Positions 1 to 9,176 are shown, counted from the first letter of the stretch. The stretch: 64,000 nucleotides of DNA from Streptomyces buecherae (GCF_014295035.1 NZ_CP060404.1:3064501-3128500), one strand, 5' to 3'. Numbers and translations are program-made. The notes: generated by a model not told the origin, from the sequence alone.

Positions 1-1
1 C

Positions 2-1330
2 GCCAAGTGGCGGGCGCAGACCCAGCGGGCGGTGGAGAACTTCCCGGTGTCGGGCCAGCGGCTCGAGCGGGCGCACATCCAGGCGCTCGCCCAGATCAAG
101 GCGGCGGCGGCCACGGTCAACGCCGGGCTCGGGGTGATCGACACGGAGATCGCGGACGCCATCGCCGGCGCGGCGGGCGAGGTCGCGGACGGGCGGTGGG
201 ACGAGCACTTCCCGGTCGACGTGTTCCAGACCGGCTCGGGCACCTCGTCCAACATGAACACCAACGAGGTGATCGCGACGCTGGCCACCGAGCGGCTCGG
301 CCGGCCCGTGCACCCCAACGACCACGTCAACGCCAGCCAGTCGTCCAACGACGTCTTCCCGTCCTCGATCCACATCGCCGCCACCGCGGCCGTCACCGCC
401 GACCTGATCCCGGCGCTCGACCACCTCGCCGAGGCGCTGGAGCGCAAGGCGCAGGAGTTCGCCCACGTGGTGAAGTCGGGGCGTACGCACCTGATGGACG
501 CCACCCCGGTCACCCTCGGCCAGGAGTTCGGGGGCTACGCGGCGCAGGTGCGCTACGGCGTGGAGCGGTTGCGCAGCGCGCTGCCACGGCTAGCCGAACT
601 GCCGCTCGGCGGCACCGCCGTGGGCACCGGCATCAACACCCCGCCCGGCTTCTCGGCGGCCGTCATCGCCGAGGTGGCCCGCGCCACCGGGCTGCCGCTG
701 AGCGAGGCCAGGAACCACTTCGAGGCGCAGGGGGCGCGCGACGCCCTGGTGGAGACCTCCGGCCAGTTGCGGACCATCGCGGTCGGCCTCACCAAGATCT
801 GCAACGACCTGCGGTGGATGGCCTCCGGGCCGCGCACCGGGCTCGCCGAGATCGCGCTGCCCGACCTCCAGCCGGGCTCCTCGATCATGCCGGGCAAGGT
901 CAACCCGGTGATCCCCGAGGCGGTGCTGATGGTGGCCGCGCAGGTCACGGGGAACGACGCGACGGTGGCCACGGCCGGGGCCGCGGGCAACTTCGAGCTC
1001 AACGTGATGCTGCCGGTGATCGCGAAGAACCTGCTGGAGTCCATCCGGCTGCTCGGCAACGCGGCCCGGCTGCTCGCGGACCGCACCGTCGACGGGATCA
1101 CCGCCGACGTCGAGCGGGCCAGGGAGTACGCGGAGTCCTCGCCGTCGGTGGTCACCCCGCTCAACCGGTACATCGGCTACGAGGAGGCGGCGAAGGTGGC
1201 CAAGCGCTCGCTGGCCGAGCGCAAGACCATCCGTCAGGTCGTCCTGGAGTCCGGATACGTGGAGCGCGGCGACCTGACCCTGGCCCAGCTCGACGAGGCC
1301 CTCGACGTGTTGCGGATGACGCACCCGTAA
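2..1330 (+). CDS. fumC: class II fumarate hydratase, 5' end outside the window
   Basis: Interconverts fumarate and L-malate in the cytosolic TCA cycle. The frame is already open at base 2 ([18 protein letters not shown]), which matches an internal stretch near the N-terminus of class II fumarases, so the true start lies upstream and roughly 25 residues are missing. The GTG at 32 is internal. The superfamily signature [11 protein letters not shown] is read from about 874. Substrate-loop motifs GSGTSSNMN (about 235) and [17 protein letters not shown] (about 318) are intact, and the protein ends at the usual place with a short C-terminal domain. No iron-sulfur cysteines are present, so this is not a class I enzyme. 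No odd features are visible. Confidence 0.96.
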   Translation, partial: AKWRAQTQRAVENFPVSGQRLERAHIQALAQIKAAAATVNAGLGVIDTEIADAIAGAAGEVADGRWDEHFPVDVFQTGSGTSSNMNTNEVIATLATERLGRPVHPNDHVNASQSSNDVFPSSIHIAATAAVTADLIPALDHLAEALERKAQEFAHVVKSGRTHLMDATPVTLGQEFGGYAAQVRYGVERLRSALPRLAELPLGGTAVGTGINTPPGFSAAVIAEVARATGLPLSEARNHFEAQGARDALVETSGQLRTIAVGLTKICNDLRWMASGPRTGLAEIALPDLQPGSSIMPGKVNPVIPEAVLMVAAQVTGNDATVATAGAAGNFELNVMLPVIAKNLLESIRLLGNAARLLADRTVDGITADVERAREYAESSPSVVTPLNRYIGYEEAAKVAKRSLAERKTIRQVVLESGYVERGDLTLAQLDEALDVLRMTHP

Positions 1331-1633
1331 GGCCGGTACGGGGCCGCCCGCGCGGCGCCGGCGTACGAGCCGCGTACGGGCCCCGCGCGGGCGTACGAGC
1401 CCCGCGCGGGCGGCCCGTACGCCCGGTCGGCGGGCCCGGGGCGGGCGCCCGCGTGGCGGGCGGGGGCGGCGCGCGGCGCCGTCCTTGCGCGGCGCACGAG
1501 AGGTCGGCGGCGGCGGGCGAGGCGCGACGCGCGCCCCCGGCCGCCCGCCGTTCCCCCCGTGTCCGCCTCCCGTGCACTCCAGGAAATGGGATTCGTCACG
1601 GCGCGGCGGCTTTGCCGCGCCTAAGATCTGCTC
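1331..1633. other. GC-rich gap after fumC, GTACG-rich inverted repeat
   Basis: No gene is seen here. Bases 1336-1355 and 1402-1420 form a long, nearly perfect inverted repeat (arms GTACGGGGCCGCCCGCGCGG and CCGCGCGGGCGGCCCGTAC), with repeated GCGTACGAGCC words between them. It could act as the fumC transcription terminator. The last 40 bases hold the promoter of the next gene. Confidence 0.5.
1601..1627 (+). promoter_or_regulatory. promoter of the DUF402 gene, leaderless transcript likely
   Basis: TAAGAT at 1622-1627 is a good -10 hexamer, and the ATG follows only six bases later, so the mRNA probably begins at or next to the start codon. Directly before it, GCGCGGC (1601-1607) and GCCGCGC (1614-1620) form a perfect hairpin in the spacer, which may be an operator. 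No clear -35 is visible and there is no Shine-Dalgarno sequence. Confidence 0.45.
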
Positions 1634-2329
1634 ATGACAGCGGACACGGTGGAGACGAGGGGCGCGACCGGCGCCGCCCACTGGGCGCCGGGGGACCAGG
1701 TCCTGTGGCGTTACCGGGCCAACGGCCGCGACCGCATCCACATCTGCCGTCCGGTGACCGTCGTGCGGGACACCGACGAGTTGCTCGCCGTCTGGCTGGC
1801 CGCCGACACGCGCTGCGTCAAGCCACGGCTGGCCGACGGCACGGAGATCCACCACGAGCCGCTGCCCACGCGCTACACCAAGCCCCGCACCCTCGCCCAG
1901 TGCCGCTGGTTGGGCACCGGCGTCCTCAAGCTGGCCCGGCCCGCCGACCCGTGGTCGGTCTGGCTGTTCTGGGACCGTGGCTGGCGCTTCCGCAACTGGT
2001 ACGTGAACCTGGAGGAGCCCCGCGTCCGTTGGAGCGGTGGCGTCGACTCCGAGGACCATTTCCTGGACATCGCGGTCTACCCGGATCGGAGCTGGGAGTG
2101 GAAGGACGAGGACGAGTTCGCGCAGGCACAGCGCGCGGGCCTGATGCCGCCGCGCCAGGCGGCACGGGTGCGGTCCGCCGGCCGGGCCGCCGTGCGGGCC
2201 ATCACCGCGTGGACGGCCCCGTTCCGGGACGGCTGGGAGGACTGGCGCCCGGACCCGAACTGGCCGGTACCCGAGCTTCCGGTGGACTGGCACCGCACGC
2301 TGGGCCGTCCGAGGTCGCCTGCCCCTTGA
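1634..2329 (+). CDS. DUF402 domain protein
   Basis: 231 residues. Residues about 50-170 carry the DUF402 fold as seen in FomD-type nucleotide hydrolases: a beta-rich core with VWLFWDRGWRFRNWYVNLEEP, followed by acidic residues (DSEDHFLDIAVYPD, WEWKDEDEF) that bind divalent cations in family members with known structure. A phosphatase activity on nucleoside diphosphates is known for some relatives; for this protein it is inference. The ATG at 1634 is preceded by a -10 box but no ribosome binding site, consistent with leaderless translation. The C-terminal 60 residues are Pro/Trp-rich. The TGA stop lies inside the operator of the next gene. Confidence 0.85.
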   Translation: MTADTVETRGATGAAHWAPGDQVLWRYRANGRDRIHICRPVTVVRDTDELLAVWLAADTRCVKPRLADGTEIHHEPLPTRYTKPRTLAQCRWLGTGVLKLARPADPWSVWLFWDRGWRFRNWYVNLEEPRVRWSGGVDSEDHFLDIAVYPDRSWEWKDEDEFAQAQRAGLMPPRQAARVRSAGRAAVRAITAWTAPFRDGWEDWRPDPNWPVPELPVDWHRTLGRPRSPAP

Positions 2330-2356
2330 AGTCCACCTGGACTTCAAACGTAGGAT
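2326..2356 (+). promoter_or_regulatory. MerR-type promoter/operator
   Basis: Half-sites TTGAAGTCCA (2326-2335) and TGGACTTCAA (2338-2347) form a perfect 10-bp inverted repeat with a 2-base centre. It sits between a -35 (TTGAAG, 2326-2331) and a -10 (TAGGAT, 2351-2356) separated by 19 bp. A dyad in an over-long 19-bp spacer is the hallmark of promoters untwisted by MerR-family activators. It drives the methyltransferase gene. No merR-like gene is in the window. The site overlaps the stop codon of the preceding gene. Confidence 0.7.
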
Positions 2357-2449
2357 CGTCCTCCGCAACACTGCTCCGGCAGGAAACAATCAAACGCAAC
2401 TCACGAACAAAGTACGGAATTTGACGTGCGGTCACAGAAGGGCGATGTC

Positions 2450-3154
2450 GTGAGCGGTGACGGTCACCACGGGCACGAGGCGTACGGCCGGTTAGAGATC
2501 GATCGCAGCGGTCAGGCCGAGGCCTTCGACGCGATCGGGGACCGGTACGACGAAGCGTTTCCCCACAAGGACGGGCAGGTTCAGTCGAGCCGGTGGCTGG
2601 CCGGCGCGCTGCCCGCGAACTCCCGCGTGCTCGACGTCGGCAGCGGCACCGGGGTGCCCACCGCGCGCGAGCTGAGCGACGCGGGCCACGACGTCGTCGG
2701 CATCGACATCTCCCCCGGCATGCTCAAGATCGCCCGGGACAACGTGCCGAACGCCACCTTCCACCTCGCCGATATCGCGGGCCTGCGACCCGGCGCGCCC
2801 TTCGGCCCGGGCGGCCCGCGCGACCTGGGCCGCTTCGACGGGGTCAGCGCCTACTTCTCGCTGCTGATGCTGCCGCGCGCGGAGATCCCCCTCGCGCTGC
2901 GCACCCTGCACGGACTGCTGAAGCCCGACGGCCTGCTCGCGGTGGCCATGGTGGAGGCGGACGTGGACGACTTCGCGATCCCGTTCCTGGGCAACACGAT
3001 TCGGGTATCCGGTTACCTGCGGGACGAACTGCGCCAGGTCGTGCACGACGCCGGCTTCGACGTCCTGGCCGAGGACTCGCACGCGTACGCCCCAGCCAGC
3101 ACGGACGTGCCACCGGAGCTCCAGCTCTTCCTGCACTGCCGACGACGCGCCTGA
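2450..3154 (+). CDS. class I SAM-dependent methyltransferase
   Basis: Transfers a methyl group from S-adenosylmethionine; the substrate cannot be told. SAM motif I is VLDVGSGTGVPT (about residue 50), followed by the acidic loop VVGIDISPGMLKIAR and motif LADIAGL, all typical of the UbiE/BioC-like fold. GTG 2450 is chosen because AAGGGCG precedes it at good spacing; GTG 2426 in the same frame is possible and adds eight residues. The gene contains a TTA leucine codon at 2492-2494 (GRLEID), rare in Streptomyces and translated by the bldA tRNA. Expression may therefore be tied both to the MerR-type promoter upstream and to development. Confidence 0.88.
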   Translation: MSGDGHHGHEAYGRLEIDRSGQAEAFDAIGDRYDEAFPHKDGQVQSSRWLAGALPANSRVLDVGSGTGVPTARELSDAGHDVVGIDISPGMLKIARDNVPNATFHLADIAGLRPGAPFGPGGPRDLGRFDGVSAYFSLLMLPRAEIPLALRTLHGLLKPDGLLAVAMVEADVDDFAIPFLGNTIRVSGYLRDELRQVVHDAGFDVLAEDSHAYAPASTDVPPELQLFLHCRRRA

Positions 3155-3210
3155 CATCGGTGCGCCCGACCGACGCGGGCGCACGGCCCCGGACGGATGG
3201 AAACCCACGC

Positions 3211-5247
3211 GTGACGGAGCATCCCACCTCCCACGACCGCAGGCAGGCCGCCGCATCCGCGACGGCCTCGGGCGCAGCCATGCCCGAAGACGCGCACGGC
3301 GCGGTCCCCGACCCACGCACCGGCCTGGGGCAGGGCCCCGGTCCGGCCGCCACGTCTGAGCCCGACCCCGACCACCGGCCACGCCCGGCCGGGCACGAGG
3401 CCGAGCCGCCCCGTCCGGGGCCGCCGGCGGCCTCCGCCGACGCGCAGCGGCCGGCGCCGCCCGTGGCCGCGCAGCCCCCGGGCGTCGGGACGTCGGGGGC
3501 CGACGCCAGCGCCCTCGCGGCGCGCGGCGGTGAGCGGCTGCGCTACGTGGGCGCCGCGACCCGGCGCATCGCGCGCGGCATCGACCTGGACGAGATCGTG
3601 CTCGGGCTCTGCCGGGCCACCGTGCCGACCTTCGCCGACGCGATCCTGGTCTACCTGCGGGACCCGCTGCCGGTCGGCGACGAGCGCCCGGTGGACCCGG
3701 TGATGCTGCGGCTGCGGCGTACCGACCGCATCCCGGAGGAGGCCGACACCGAGACCCGGCTGCCGCTGCTGCCCTCGGGCCCCGACCTGTCGCCCGCGCT
3801 CGGCGGCGGGCCCGCGGCCGACCTGTGCGAGGTGCGCGCCGGCGGGCCGCTGGCCGAGGTGTTGCGCGGGGTGCGCCCGGTCTTCGGCGACTCGGTCGCG
3901 GCCCGGGCGGCGCTGCCGGAACTGCTCGGCGAGGGCCGCACCGTGGCGACGGGGAACCGCGCCATCCTGGCGCCGCTGCGCGGTCGCCGCCGCGTGACCG
4001 GCGCCGCCGTCTTCATCCGCCGCCCCGAGCGACCGCCCTTCGAGCGGGACGACCTGCTGGTCGCCGCCCAGTTGGCCACGCACACCGCGCTCGGCGTGGA
4101 CAAGGCGGTGCTGTACGGGCGGGAGGTGTACATCGCCGACGAGCTCCAGCGCACCATGCTGCCGGACTCGCTCCCCCAACCCACCGGGGTGCGCCTGGCC
4201 AGCCGGTACCTGCCCGCCGCGGAGAGCGCGCGGGTCGGCGGCGACTGGTACGACGCGATCCCGCTGCCCGGCAACCGGGTCGCGCTCGTCGTGGGCGACG
4301 TCATGGGCCACTCCATGACCTCCGCCGCGATCATGGGCCAGCTCCGTACGACGGCCCAGACGCTGGCCGGGCTCGACCTGCCGCCGCAGGAGGTGCTGCA
4401 CCACCTCGACGAGCAGGCCCAGCGCCTGGGCACCGACCGCATGGCCACCTGCATGTACGCGGTCTACGACCCGGTCGCGCACCGCATCGTGATCGCCAAC
4501 GCCGGGCACCCGCCGCCCCTGCTGCTGCACCGTGGCGGCCGGGCCGAGGTGCTGCGGGTGCCGCCCGGCGCGCCGATCGGCGTCGGCGGTGTGGACTTCG
4601 AGGCGGTGGAGCTGGACGCGCCCGCGGGGGCGACGCTCATGCTCTACACCGACGGCCTGGTCGAGTCGCGCATCCGCGACGTGTGGACCGGCATCAACCA
4701 GCTCCGCGAGCGGCTGACCGAGACCGCCCGGCTGACCGGGCCGAACCCGCCGCCGCTTGAGGCGCTGTGCGACGAGGTGCTCGACATGCTCGGCCCGGGC
4801 GACCGGGACGACGACGTCGCGCTGCTCGCCGCCCGCTTCGAGGGCATCGCGCCCAGCGACGTGGCGTACTGGTTCCTCGACCCCAAGGCGCAGACCGCGG
4901 GGCAGGCCCGCCGGCTGGCCCGGCGGGCGCTGACGCGCTGGGACCTGGAGGAGCTGACCGACCCGGTGGAGTTGCTGGTCTCGGAGGTGGTGACGAACGC
5001 CGTGCGGTACGCCGAGCGTCCGATCACGCTGCGGCTGCTGCGCACGGACGTGCTGCGCTGCGAGGTCGGCGACGACGTGCCGCAACTCCCACGGCTGCGC
5101 CAGGCCCGGCCGTCCGACGAGGGCGGGCGCGGCCTGTACCTGGTCAACCGGCTGGCGAGACGCTGGGGCGCGACCCGGCTGAGCACGGGCAAGGTGGTCT
5201 GGTTCGAGCTGGCCATGCCGCCCAAGGCCGCCGCCCACCCGGGATAA
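3211..5247 (+). CDS. GAF / SpoIIE phosphatase / HATPase regulator
   Basis: 678 residues from GTG 3211, with GGATGG about 10 bases before it. Order: a disordered Pro/Ala-rich head (1-110), a GAF-like sensor (about 115-305), a PP2C-type SpoIIE serine phosphatase (about 306-545; ADELQRTMLP, RVGGDWYDAI, VVGDVMGHS, metal-binding DRDDDVALLAARF) and a C-terminal GHKL ATPase like anti-sigma factor kinases (about 560-670; ELLVSEVVTNAVRYAE, GRGLYLVNRLARRWG). Such proteins control partner-switching with anti-anti-sigma factors: the phosphatase reactivates the antagonist and the kinase-like domain binds it. No sigma or STAS gene lies nearby, so the partner is unknown. No membrane segment is present. Confidence 0.92.
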   Translation: MTEHPTSHDRRQAAASATASGAAMPEDAHGAVPDPRTGLGQGPGPAATSEPDPDHRPRPAGHEAEPPRPGPPAASADAQRPAPPVAAQPPGVGTSGADASALAARGGERLRYVGAATRRIARGIDLDEIVLGLCRATVPTFADAILVYLRDPLPVGDERPVDPVMLRLRRTDRIPEEADTETRLPLLPSGPDLSPALGGGPAADLCEVRAGGPLAEVLRGVRPVFGDSVAARAALPELLGEGRTVATGNRAILAPLRGRRRVTGAAVFIRRPERPPFERDDLLVAAQLATHTALGVDKAVLYGREVYIADELQRTMLPDSLPQPTGVRLASRYLPAAESARVGGDWYDAIPLPGNRVALVVGDVMGHSMTSAAIMGQLRTTAQTLAGLDLPPQEVLHHLDEQAQRLGTDRMATCMYAVYDPVAHRIVIANAGHPPPLLLHRGGRAEVLRVPPGAPIGVGGVDFEAVELDAPAGATLMLYTDGLVESRIRDVWTGINQLRERLTETARLTGPNPPPLEALCDEVLDMLGPGDRDDDVALLAARFEGIAPSDVAYWFLDPKAQTAGQARRLARRALTRWDLEELTDPVELLVSEVVTNAVRYAERPITLRLLRTDVLRCEVGDDVPQLPRLRQARPSDEGGRGLYLVNRLARRWGATRLSTGKVVWFELAMPPKAAAHPG

Positions 5248-5263
5248 CCCCTCGCGTACGGAC

Positions 5264-5300
5264 GCGCCCCGCGGCCCCTTGACCGGGCCTCGCGGGGCGC
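5264..5300. terminator. hairpin between convergent phosphatase and PBP genes
   Basis: GCGCCCCGCG (5264-5273) pairs with CGCGGGGCGC (5291-5300), extended inward by GGCCC/GGGCC. It lies 16 bases after the phosphatase stop and before the oppositely oriented PBP end. There is no T-tract, as is common in high-GC actinomycetes. Confidence 0.5.
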
Positions 5301-5395
5301 CCGTGCGTCCGGCCCCGGCCGCGGGCCCCGCGAGCGGGCCCGGCGCCTCGAGCGCCGCGCGGCCGGTTCCGGGGGCGGGCGCGCACGCGGGCCGG

Positions 5396-7942
5396 TTACC
5401 GGGCCGCCGTGGCTACGGGGCCAGCGGCCACCGTGGGTCCTCGCGGCCCGGCTTGCCCGGCTCGTCGCCGGTCGGCGGGCCGCCCGTCGGGTCGGGGCCC
5501 GGGGTCGGGCTCGTGCCGGTCGGGTCCGGCGACGGCGGCGGCGTCGAGGGCGGCTTCGGGGTCGGGGTGGGCCTGGGCGAGGTGGGGGTCGGGTCGGGGG
5601 TCGGCGTGGGCGTCGGGCTCGGCGTGGTCGGCTCCGGGGACGGCTCGCTGGGCGTCGGGGCCGGGGGGCGGCGCGAGGCTCGTCGGCGGGGCGCTGGGCA
5701 GCCGGGTCGTGGGGGCGGCCGGCCCGAGGTCGGTGTCGAGGTCGAAGGCCGAGGGGGCCTGGCCGCTCAGCGCCGCCTTGGTGTACGCGGCCCAGACGTG
5801 GGCCGGGTAGGCGCCGCCGTCGACCCGGCCGCCGCCGCCCGCGCCGCGCAGCGAGACCTGCTCGCCCTGCTTGACCTTGCCCTTCGTCTGGTCGGCCTCG
5901 CCGAACAGGCCGACGGACGTCACCAGGTCCGGCGTGTAGCCCACGAACCAGGCCGACTTGTTGTCGTCGGACGTGCCCGTCTTGCCCGCGACGGCCTGAC
6001 CCTCAGTGCGTACGGCCGAGCCGGTGCCGTCGTCCACCACGCCGGTGAGGACGGAGGTGACGGAGTCGGCGGTGCTCCGGCTGACGGCCTCCTCGCCCAC
6101 CGGGTCCGGCAGGTCCGCCTTGTCGTCGCGCTTCTCGGCCGACTTCACGATGGTGGGCGTGACCTTCTTGCCGTGGTTGTCGAGCGTCGCGTAGACGCCG
6201 GCCATGTCCAGTGGGCTGGCGCCCATCACGCCGAGCGACATCGCCGGCCGCTCGACGAAGCCGCCGGCCTTCGGGTTCATGCCGAGATCGACGGCGGTCC
6301 GCTTGACGTCGCCGAGGCCGACGTCCACGGCCATCTGCGCGAAGACGGAGTTGACCGACTTGTTCATGGCCTGCTGCACGCTGATCGGCCCGTAGCTGCG
6401 GCCGTCCTCGTTGGGCGGCGCGAAGGGCGTCGTGCCGCCCCTGACCGGCCGCTCGCTGGTGCCGTCGTAGATGGTGCCGGGGCGGATCGGCAGGCCGTCG
6501 CGGGTCTTGGCGTCGTTCTCGAAGGCGGAGGCGAGAATCAGCGGCTTGAAGGTGGAGGCCGGCTGGTAGTCCTCGCGGGTGGCGTTGTTGACGTAGTGCC
6601 GGGTGTAGTCCCGGCCGCCGTAGAGCGCGACGATGCCGCCGGTCTTCGGGTCCACCGAGACCGCGCCCGCCTGCACCCGCGCGTCCACCGGTCGCGACTT
6701 CGGGTCGAGGTCGTCCAGGAGTTCGGTGTCCACGGCCCGCTCAAGGGCCTGCTGCCTGGTGCGGTCGATGTTGAGCGTGATGTCCCAGCCGCCGGCGGCG
6801 AGCAGGTCCTGCTCGTCCACGCCCGCCTTGATCAGCTCCTGTTCGGCCAGCTTGACCAGGTAGCCGCGCTGTCCGGTGTGGCCGGCGATCGCCTTCGGCG
6901 GCCCGGGGACGGGGAACTTCATGGCCTCCCGCTCGCCGGAGTCCAGCCAGTCCTTGCCGACCATGTTGTCGAGCACGTAGTTCCAGCGCTGCTTGACCAG
7001 CTTCTTGCCGACCGGCCCGGCCGCCGCCCAGTCGTACTGGCTCGGGGCCTGGAGCAGCGCCGCGAGGTAGGCGCCCTCGGGAACGGTCAGCTTCTCGACC
7101 TCCTTGCCGTAGTACGCGCGGGCCGCGGCCTGGATGCCGTACGCGTTGCGGCCGAAGTAGCTGGTGTTGAGGTAGCCCTCCAGGATGTCGTCCTTGGACT
7201 TCTCCCGGTCGAGCTTGAGCGAGATGACCAGCTCCTTGACCTTGCGGGAGACGGTCTGTTCCTGGGTGAGGTAGTAGTTCTTGACGTACTGCTGGGTGAT
7301 GGTCGAGCCGCCCTGCTTGCCACGGCCGAGGACGGTGTTGACGATGCCGCGGGTGGTGCCCTTGAGGTCCACGCCGGAGTCGCTGTAGAAGTTCTTGTTC
7401 TCGGCCGCGACGAACGCGTGCTGGACGTCCTTCGGCACCTTGGACAGCTTCACCGACTCGCGGTTGACGTCGCCGGTGCGGGCGAAGACCGTCCCGTCGC
7501 TGTAGCGGTAGACGTTGGACTGGGCCTTGGCGGCGGCGTTGCCCGAGGGGACGTCCACGATCACGTACAGCGCGGCGAGGGCGCCCATGACCAGCGCGAC
7601 CATCCCGAGGGCGTAGGCGAGCAGCTTCCGCCAGGTGAAGAAGCGGCGGATGCCGGTCTTCTTCGGCCTGGCCGACGCGGCGCCGACCTTGCCAGCCGTG
7701 CCAGTCTTGCCGGCGTTGCCAGCGCTGGCAGTCTTGCCGGAGTTGCCGGCGTTCGCGGACCCGCGCCCGCGTACGGCCCAGCGTGGCGCGTCCCGCCGCG
7801 CGGTGCCGCCTTCGGCGCCGGTGGCCGCGCGGGGCGCGCCGCCGGGTATCGCCGCCGGCGCGTTGTCCGCCGTGGCGCCAGTGGGTTTCCTCACGCGGCG
7901 GGCGCGCTTCTGGCGCGCCCGCCTGTCGTCCGCTCGGCCCAT
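5396..7942 (-). CDS. bifunctional penicillin-binding protein (class A), apparent tail frameshift
   Basis: Polymerises and cross-links peptidoglycan outside the membrane. A charged cytoplasmic head carries a GNSGKT/GNAGKT low-complexity patch (about 65-90), followed by one membrane anchor (about 107-131). The GT51 transglycosylase starts near residue 160 (AAENKNFYSDSGVD, GGSTITQQYVKN). The transpeptidase has STFKP (about 462), SVN, and KTGTSDDNKSAWFVGYTP (about 659). After about residue 760 the as-read frame gives an unlikely Asp/His/Arg tail ending at 5396. A one-base shift at the G6 run 5663-5668 opens a classic Pro/Thr/Ser tail (SPEPTTPSPTPTPTPDPTPT) that ends in PGREDPRWPLAP with a TAG at 5413. 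This looks like a sequencing or true frameshift; the enzyme domains are unaffected. Confidence 0.93.
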   Translation of the reverse strand: MGRADDRRARQKRARRVRKPTGATADNAPAAIPGGAPRAATGAEGGTARRDAPRWAVRGRGSANAGNSGKTASAGNAGKTGTAGKVGAASARPKKTGIRRFFTWRKLLAYALGMVALVMGALAALYVIVDVPSGNAAAKAQSNVYRYSDGTVFARTGDVNRESVKLSKVPKDVQHAFVAAENKNFYSDSGVDLKGTTRGIVNTVLGRGKQGGSTITQQYVKNYYLTQEQTVSRKVKELVISLKLDREKSKDDILEGYLNTSYFGRNAYGIQAAARAYYGKEVEKLTVPEGAYLAALLQAPSQYDWAAAGPVGKKLVKQRWNYVLDNMVGKDWLDSGEREAMKFPVPGPPKAIAGHTGQRGYLVKLAEQELIKAGVDEQDLLAAGGWDITLNIDRTRQQALERAVDTELLDDLDPKSRPVDARVQAGAVSVDPKTGGIVALYGGRDYTRHYVNNATREDYQPASTFKPLILASAFENDAKTRDGLPIRPGTIYDGTSERPVRGGTTPFAPPNEDGRSYGPISVQQAMNKSVNSVFAQMAVDVGLGDVKRTAVDLGMNPKAGGFVERPAMSLGVMGASPLDMAGVYATLDNHGKKVTPTIVKSAEKRDDKADLPDPVGEEAVSRSTADSVTSVLTGVVDDGTGSAVRTEGQAVAGKTGTSDDNKSAWFVGYTPDLVTSVGLFGEADQTKGKVKQGEQVSLRGAGGGGRVDGGAYPAHVWAAYTKAALSGQAPSAFDLDTDLGPAAPTTRLPSAPPTSLAPPPGPDAQRAVPGADHAEPDAHADPRPDPHLAQAHPDPEAALDAAAVAGPDRHEPDPGPRPDGRPADRRRAGQAGPRGPTVAAGPVATAAR

Positions 7943-8045
7943 GTCTCCCGCCGCTCCAGTCGTTCACCTCGCCAGGTCAGACCATGTAGCTAACACCGCA
8001 AGAGACGGCAAAAGCCCATCGATCAAGCCATTTCGGGAGGTGACA

Positions 8046-8126
8046 ATGAGCACTTCTCTACGGGGAACCGACAAATGGCAGCGGCAGAGGGTTGCCCGGG
8101 GCGTAAATGTGTTATCACTTTGCTAG
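8046..8126 (+). CDS. possible 26-residue small ORF
   Basis: ATG 8046 follows GGGAGG (8035-8040) at a 5-base spacing, one of the better ribosome binding sites in the window. The frame encodes 26 residues (MSTSLRGTDKWQRQRVARGV then NVLSLC) and stops 90 bases before the SPFH gene. The region is lower in GC than its surroundings, and the codons are not strongly GC3-biased. It may be a leader peptide or a chance frame within the promoter region. No function is suggested. Confidence 0.28.
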   Translation: MSTSLRGTDKWQRQRVARGVNVLSLC

Positions 8127-8216
8127 ACACTACGTACGGGCGAGGACGACCGCCTCGCCGCCGCGCGCCGGCCTGGTGCCGCGCGCGACCAGCCCACGGA
8201 CACGGGGGACCCCACC

Positions 8217-9176
8217 ATGACCGACGCCACTCCACGGACGCCCACCCCGGGCACCGACCCCGACGTGCCCGCGATGCCCGAGCCCCGGGTCCGGGAGTTC
8301 CCCGCGCACAGCGTGAGCGGCGGGCTCGCCCTGCTCGGCGGGCTGCTCGGCCTCTTCGGCGGCATCGGCGCGCTCGTCGGCGGCATCGCGCTGGCCAACG
8401 ACGGCACGCCGGCGGCCGGCGTGCCGCTGATCATCGGCGGCCCGCTGCTGGCCGTCGCCGCCTTCCTGGCCATGTGCGGGCTGAACACGGTCGCGCCGGG
8501 CGAGGCCCGCGTGGTCCAGCTCTTCGGCCGCTACCGGGGCACCATCCGCACCGACGGGCTGCGCTGGGTCAACCCGTTCACCAGCCGCGAGAAGATCTCC
8601 ACCCGGGTGCGCAACCACGAGACGGCCGTACTCAAGGTCAACGACGCCTACGGCAACCCGATCGAGCTGGCGGCCGTGGTGGTCTGGAAGGTCGAGGACA
8701 CCGCGCAGGCCGTCTTCGAGGTCGACGACTTCCTGGAGTTCGTCTCCACCCAGACCGAGGCGGCCGTGCGGCACATCGCCATCGAGTACCCGTACGACGC
8801 CCACGAGGAGGGCGGCCTGTCGCTGCGCGGCAACGCCGAGGAGATCACCGAGAAGCTCGCCCTCGAACTGCACGCCCGGGTCGAGGCGGCGGGCGTACGG
8901 ATCATCGAGTCCCGCTTCACGCACCTGGCGTACGCCCCCGAGATCGCCTCCGCGATGCTCCAGCGCCAGCAGGCCGGGGCCGTGGTCGCCGCGCGCCAGC
9001 ACATCGTGGAGGGCGCGGTCGGCATGGTCGAGGACGCGCTGGAGCGCATCGCGGCGCGCGAGATCGTGGAGCTGGACGAGGAGCGCAAGGCCGCGATGGT
9101 CAGCAACCTGCTCGTCGTGCTGTGCGGCGACCGCTCCCCGCAGCCGGTCGTGAACACGGGCTCGCTCTACCAGTGA
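8217..9176 (+). CDS. SPFH/band 7 domain membrane protein
   Basis: 319 residues. Two hydrophobic segments near the N-terminus (about 36-60 and 70-92) are followed by an SPFH/prohibitin-like domain (about 95-290: [70 protein letters not shown]). Such proteins oligomerise on the membrane as scaffolds, as flotillins and stomatins do. The C-terminus ends in a helical [18 protein letters not shown] region and [23 protein letters not shown] 8217 follows GGGGGACCCCACC. Its stop overlaps the start of the next gene, so the two are translationally coupled. Confidence 0.9.
   Translation: MTDATPRTPTPGTDPDVPAMPEPRVREFPAHSVSGGLALLGGLLGLFGGIGALVGGIALANDGTPAAGVPLIIGGPLLAVAAFLAMCGLNTVAPGEARVVQLFGRYRGTIRTDGLRWVNPFTSREKISTRVRNHETAVLKVNDAYGNPIELAAVVVWKVEDTAQAVFEVDDFLEFVSTQTEAAVRHIAIEYPYDAHEEGGLSLRGNAEEITEKLALELHARVEAAGVRIIESRFTHLAYAPEIASAMLQRQQAGAVVAARQHIVEGAVGMVEDALERIAAREIVELDEERKAAMVSNLLVVLCGDRSPQPVVNTGSLYQ

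Noticed and set aside
5279..7993. Very long open frame antisense to the PBP gene
   Set aside because: It mirrors the GC-rich PBP gene, has Val/Gly/Arg-only composition and no motif. The PBP domains on the other strand are unambiguous.
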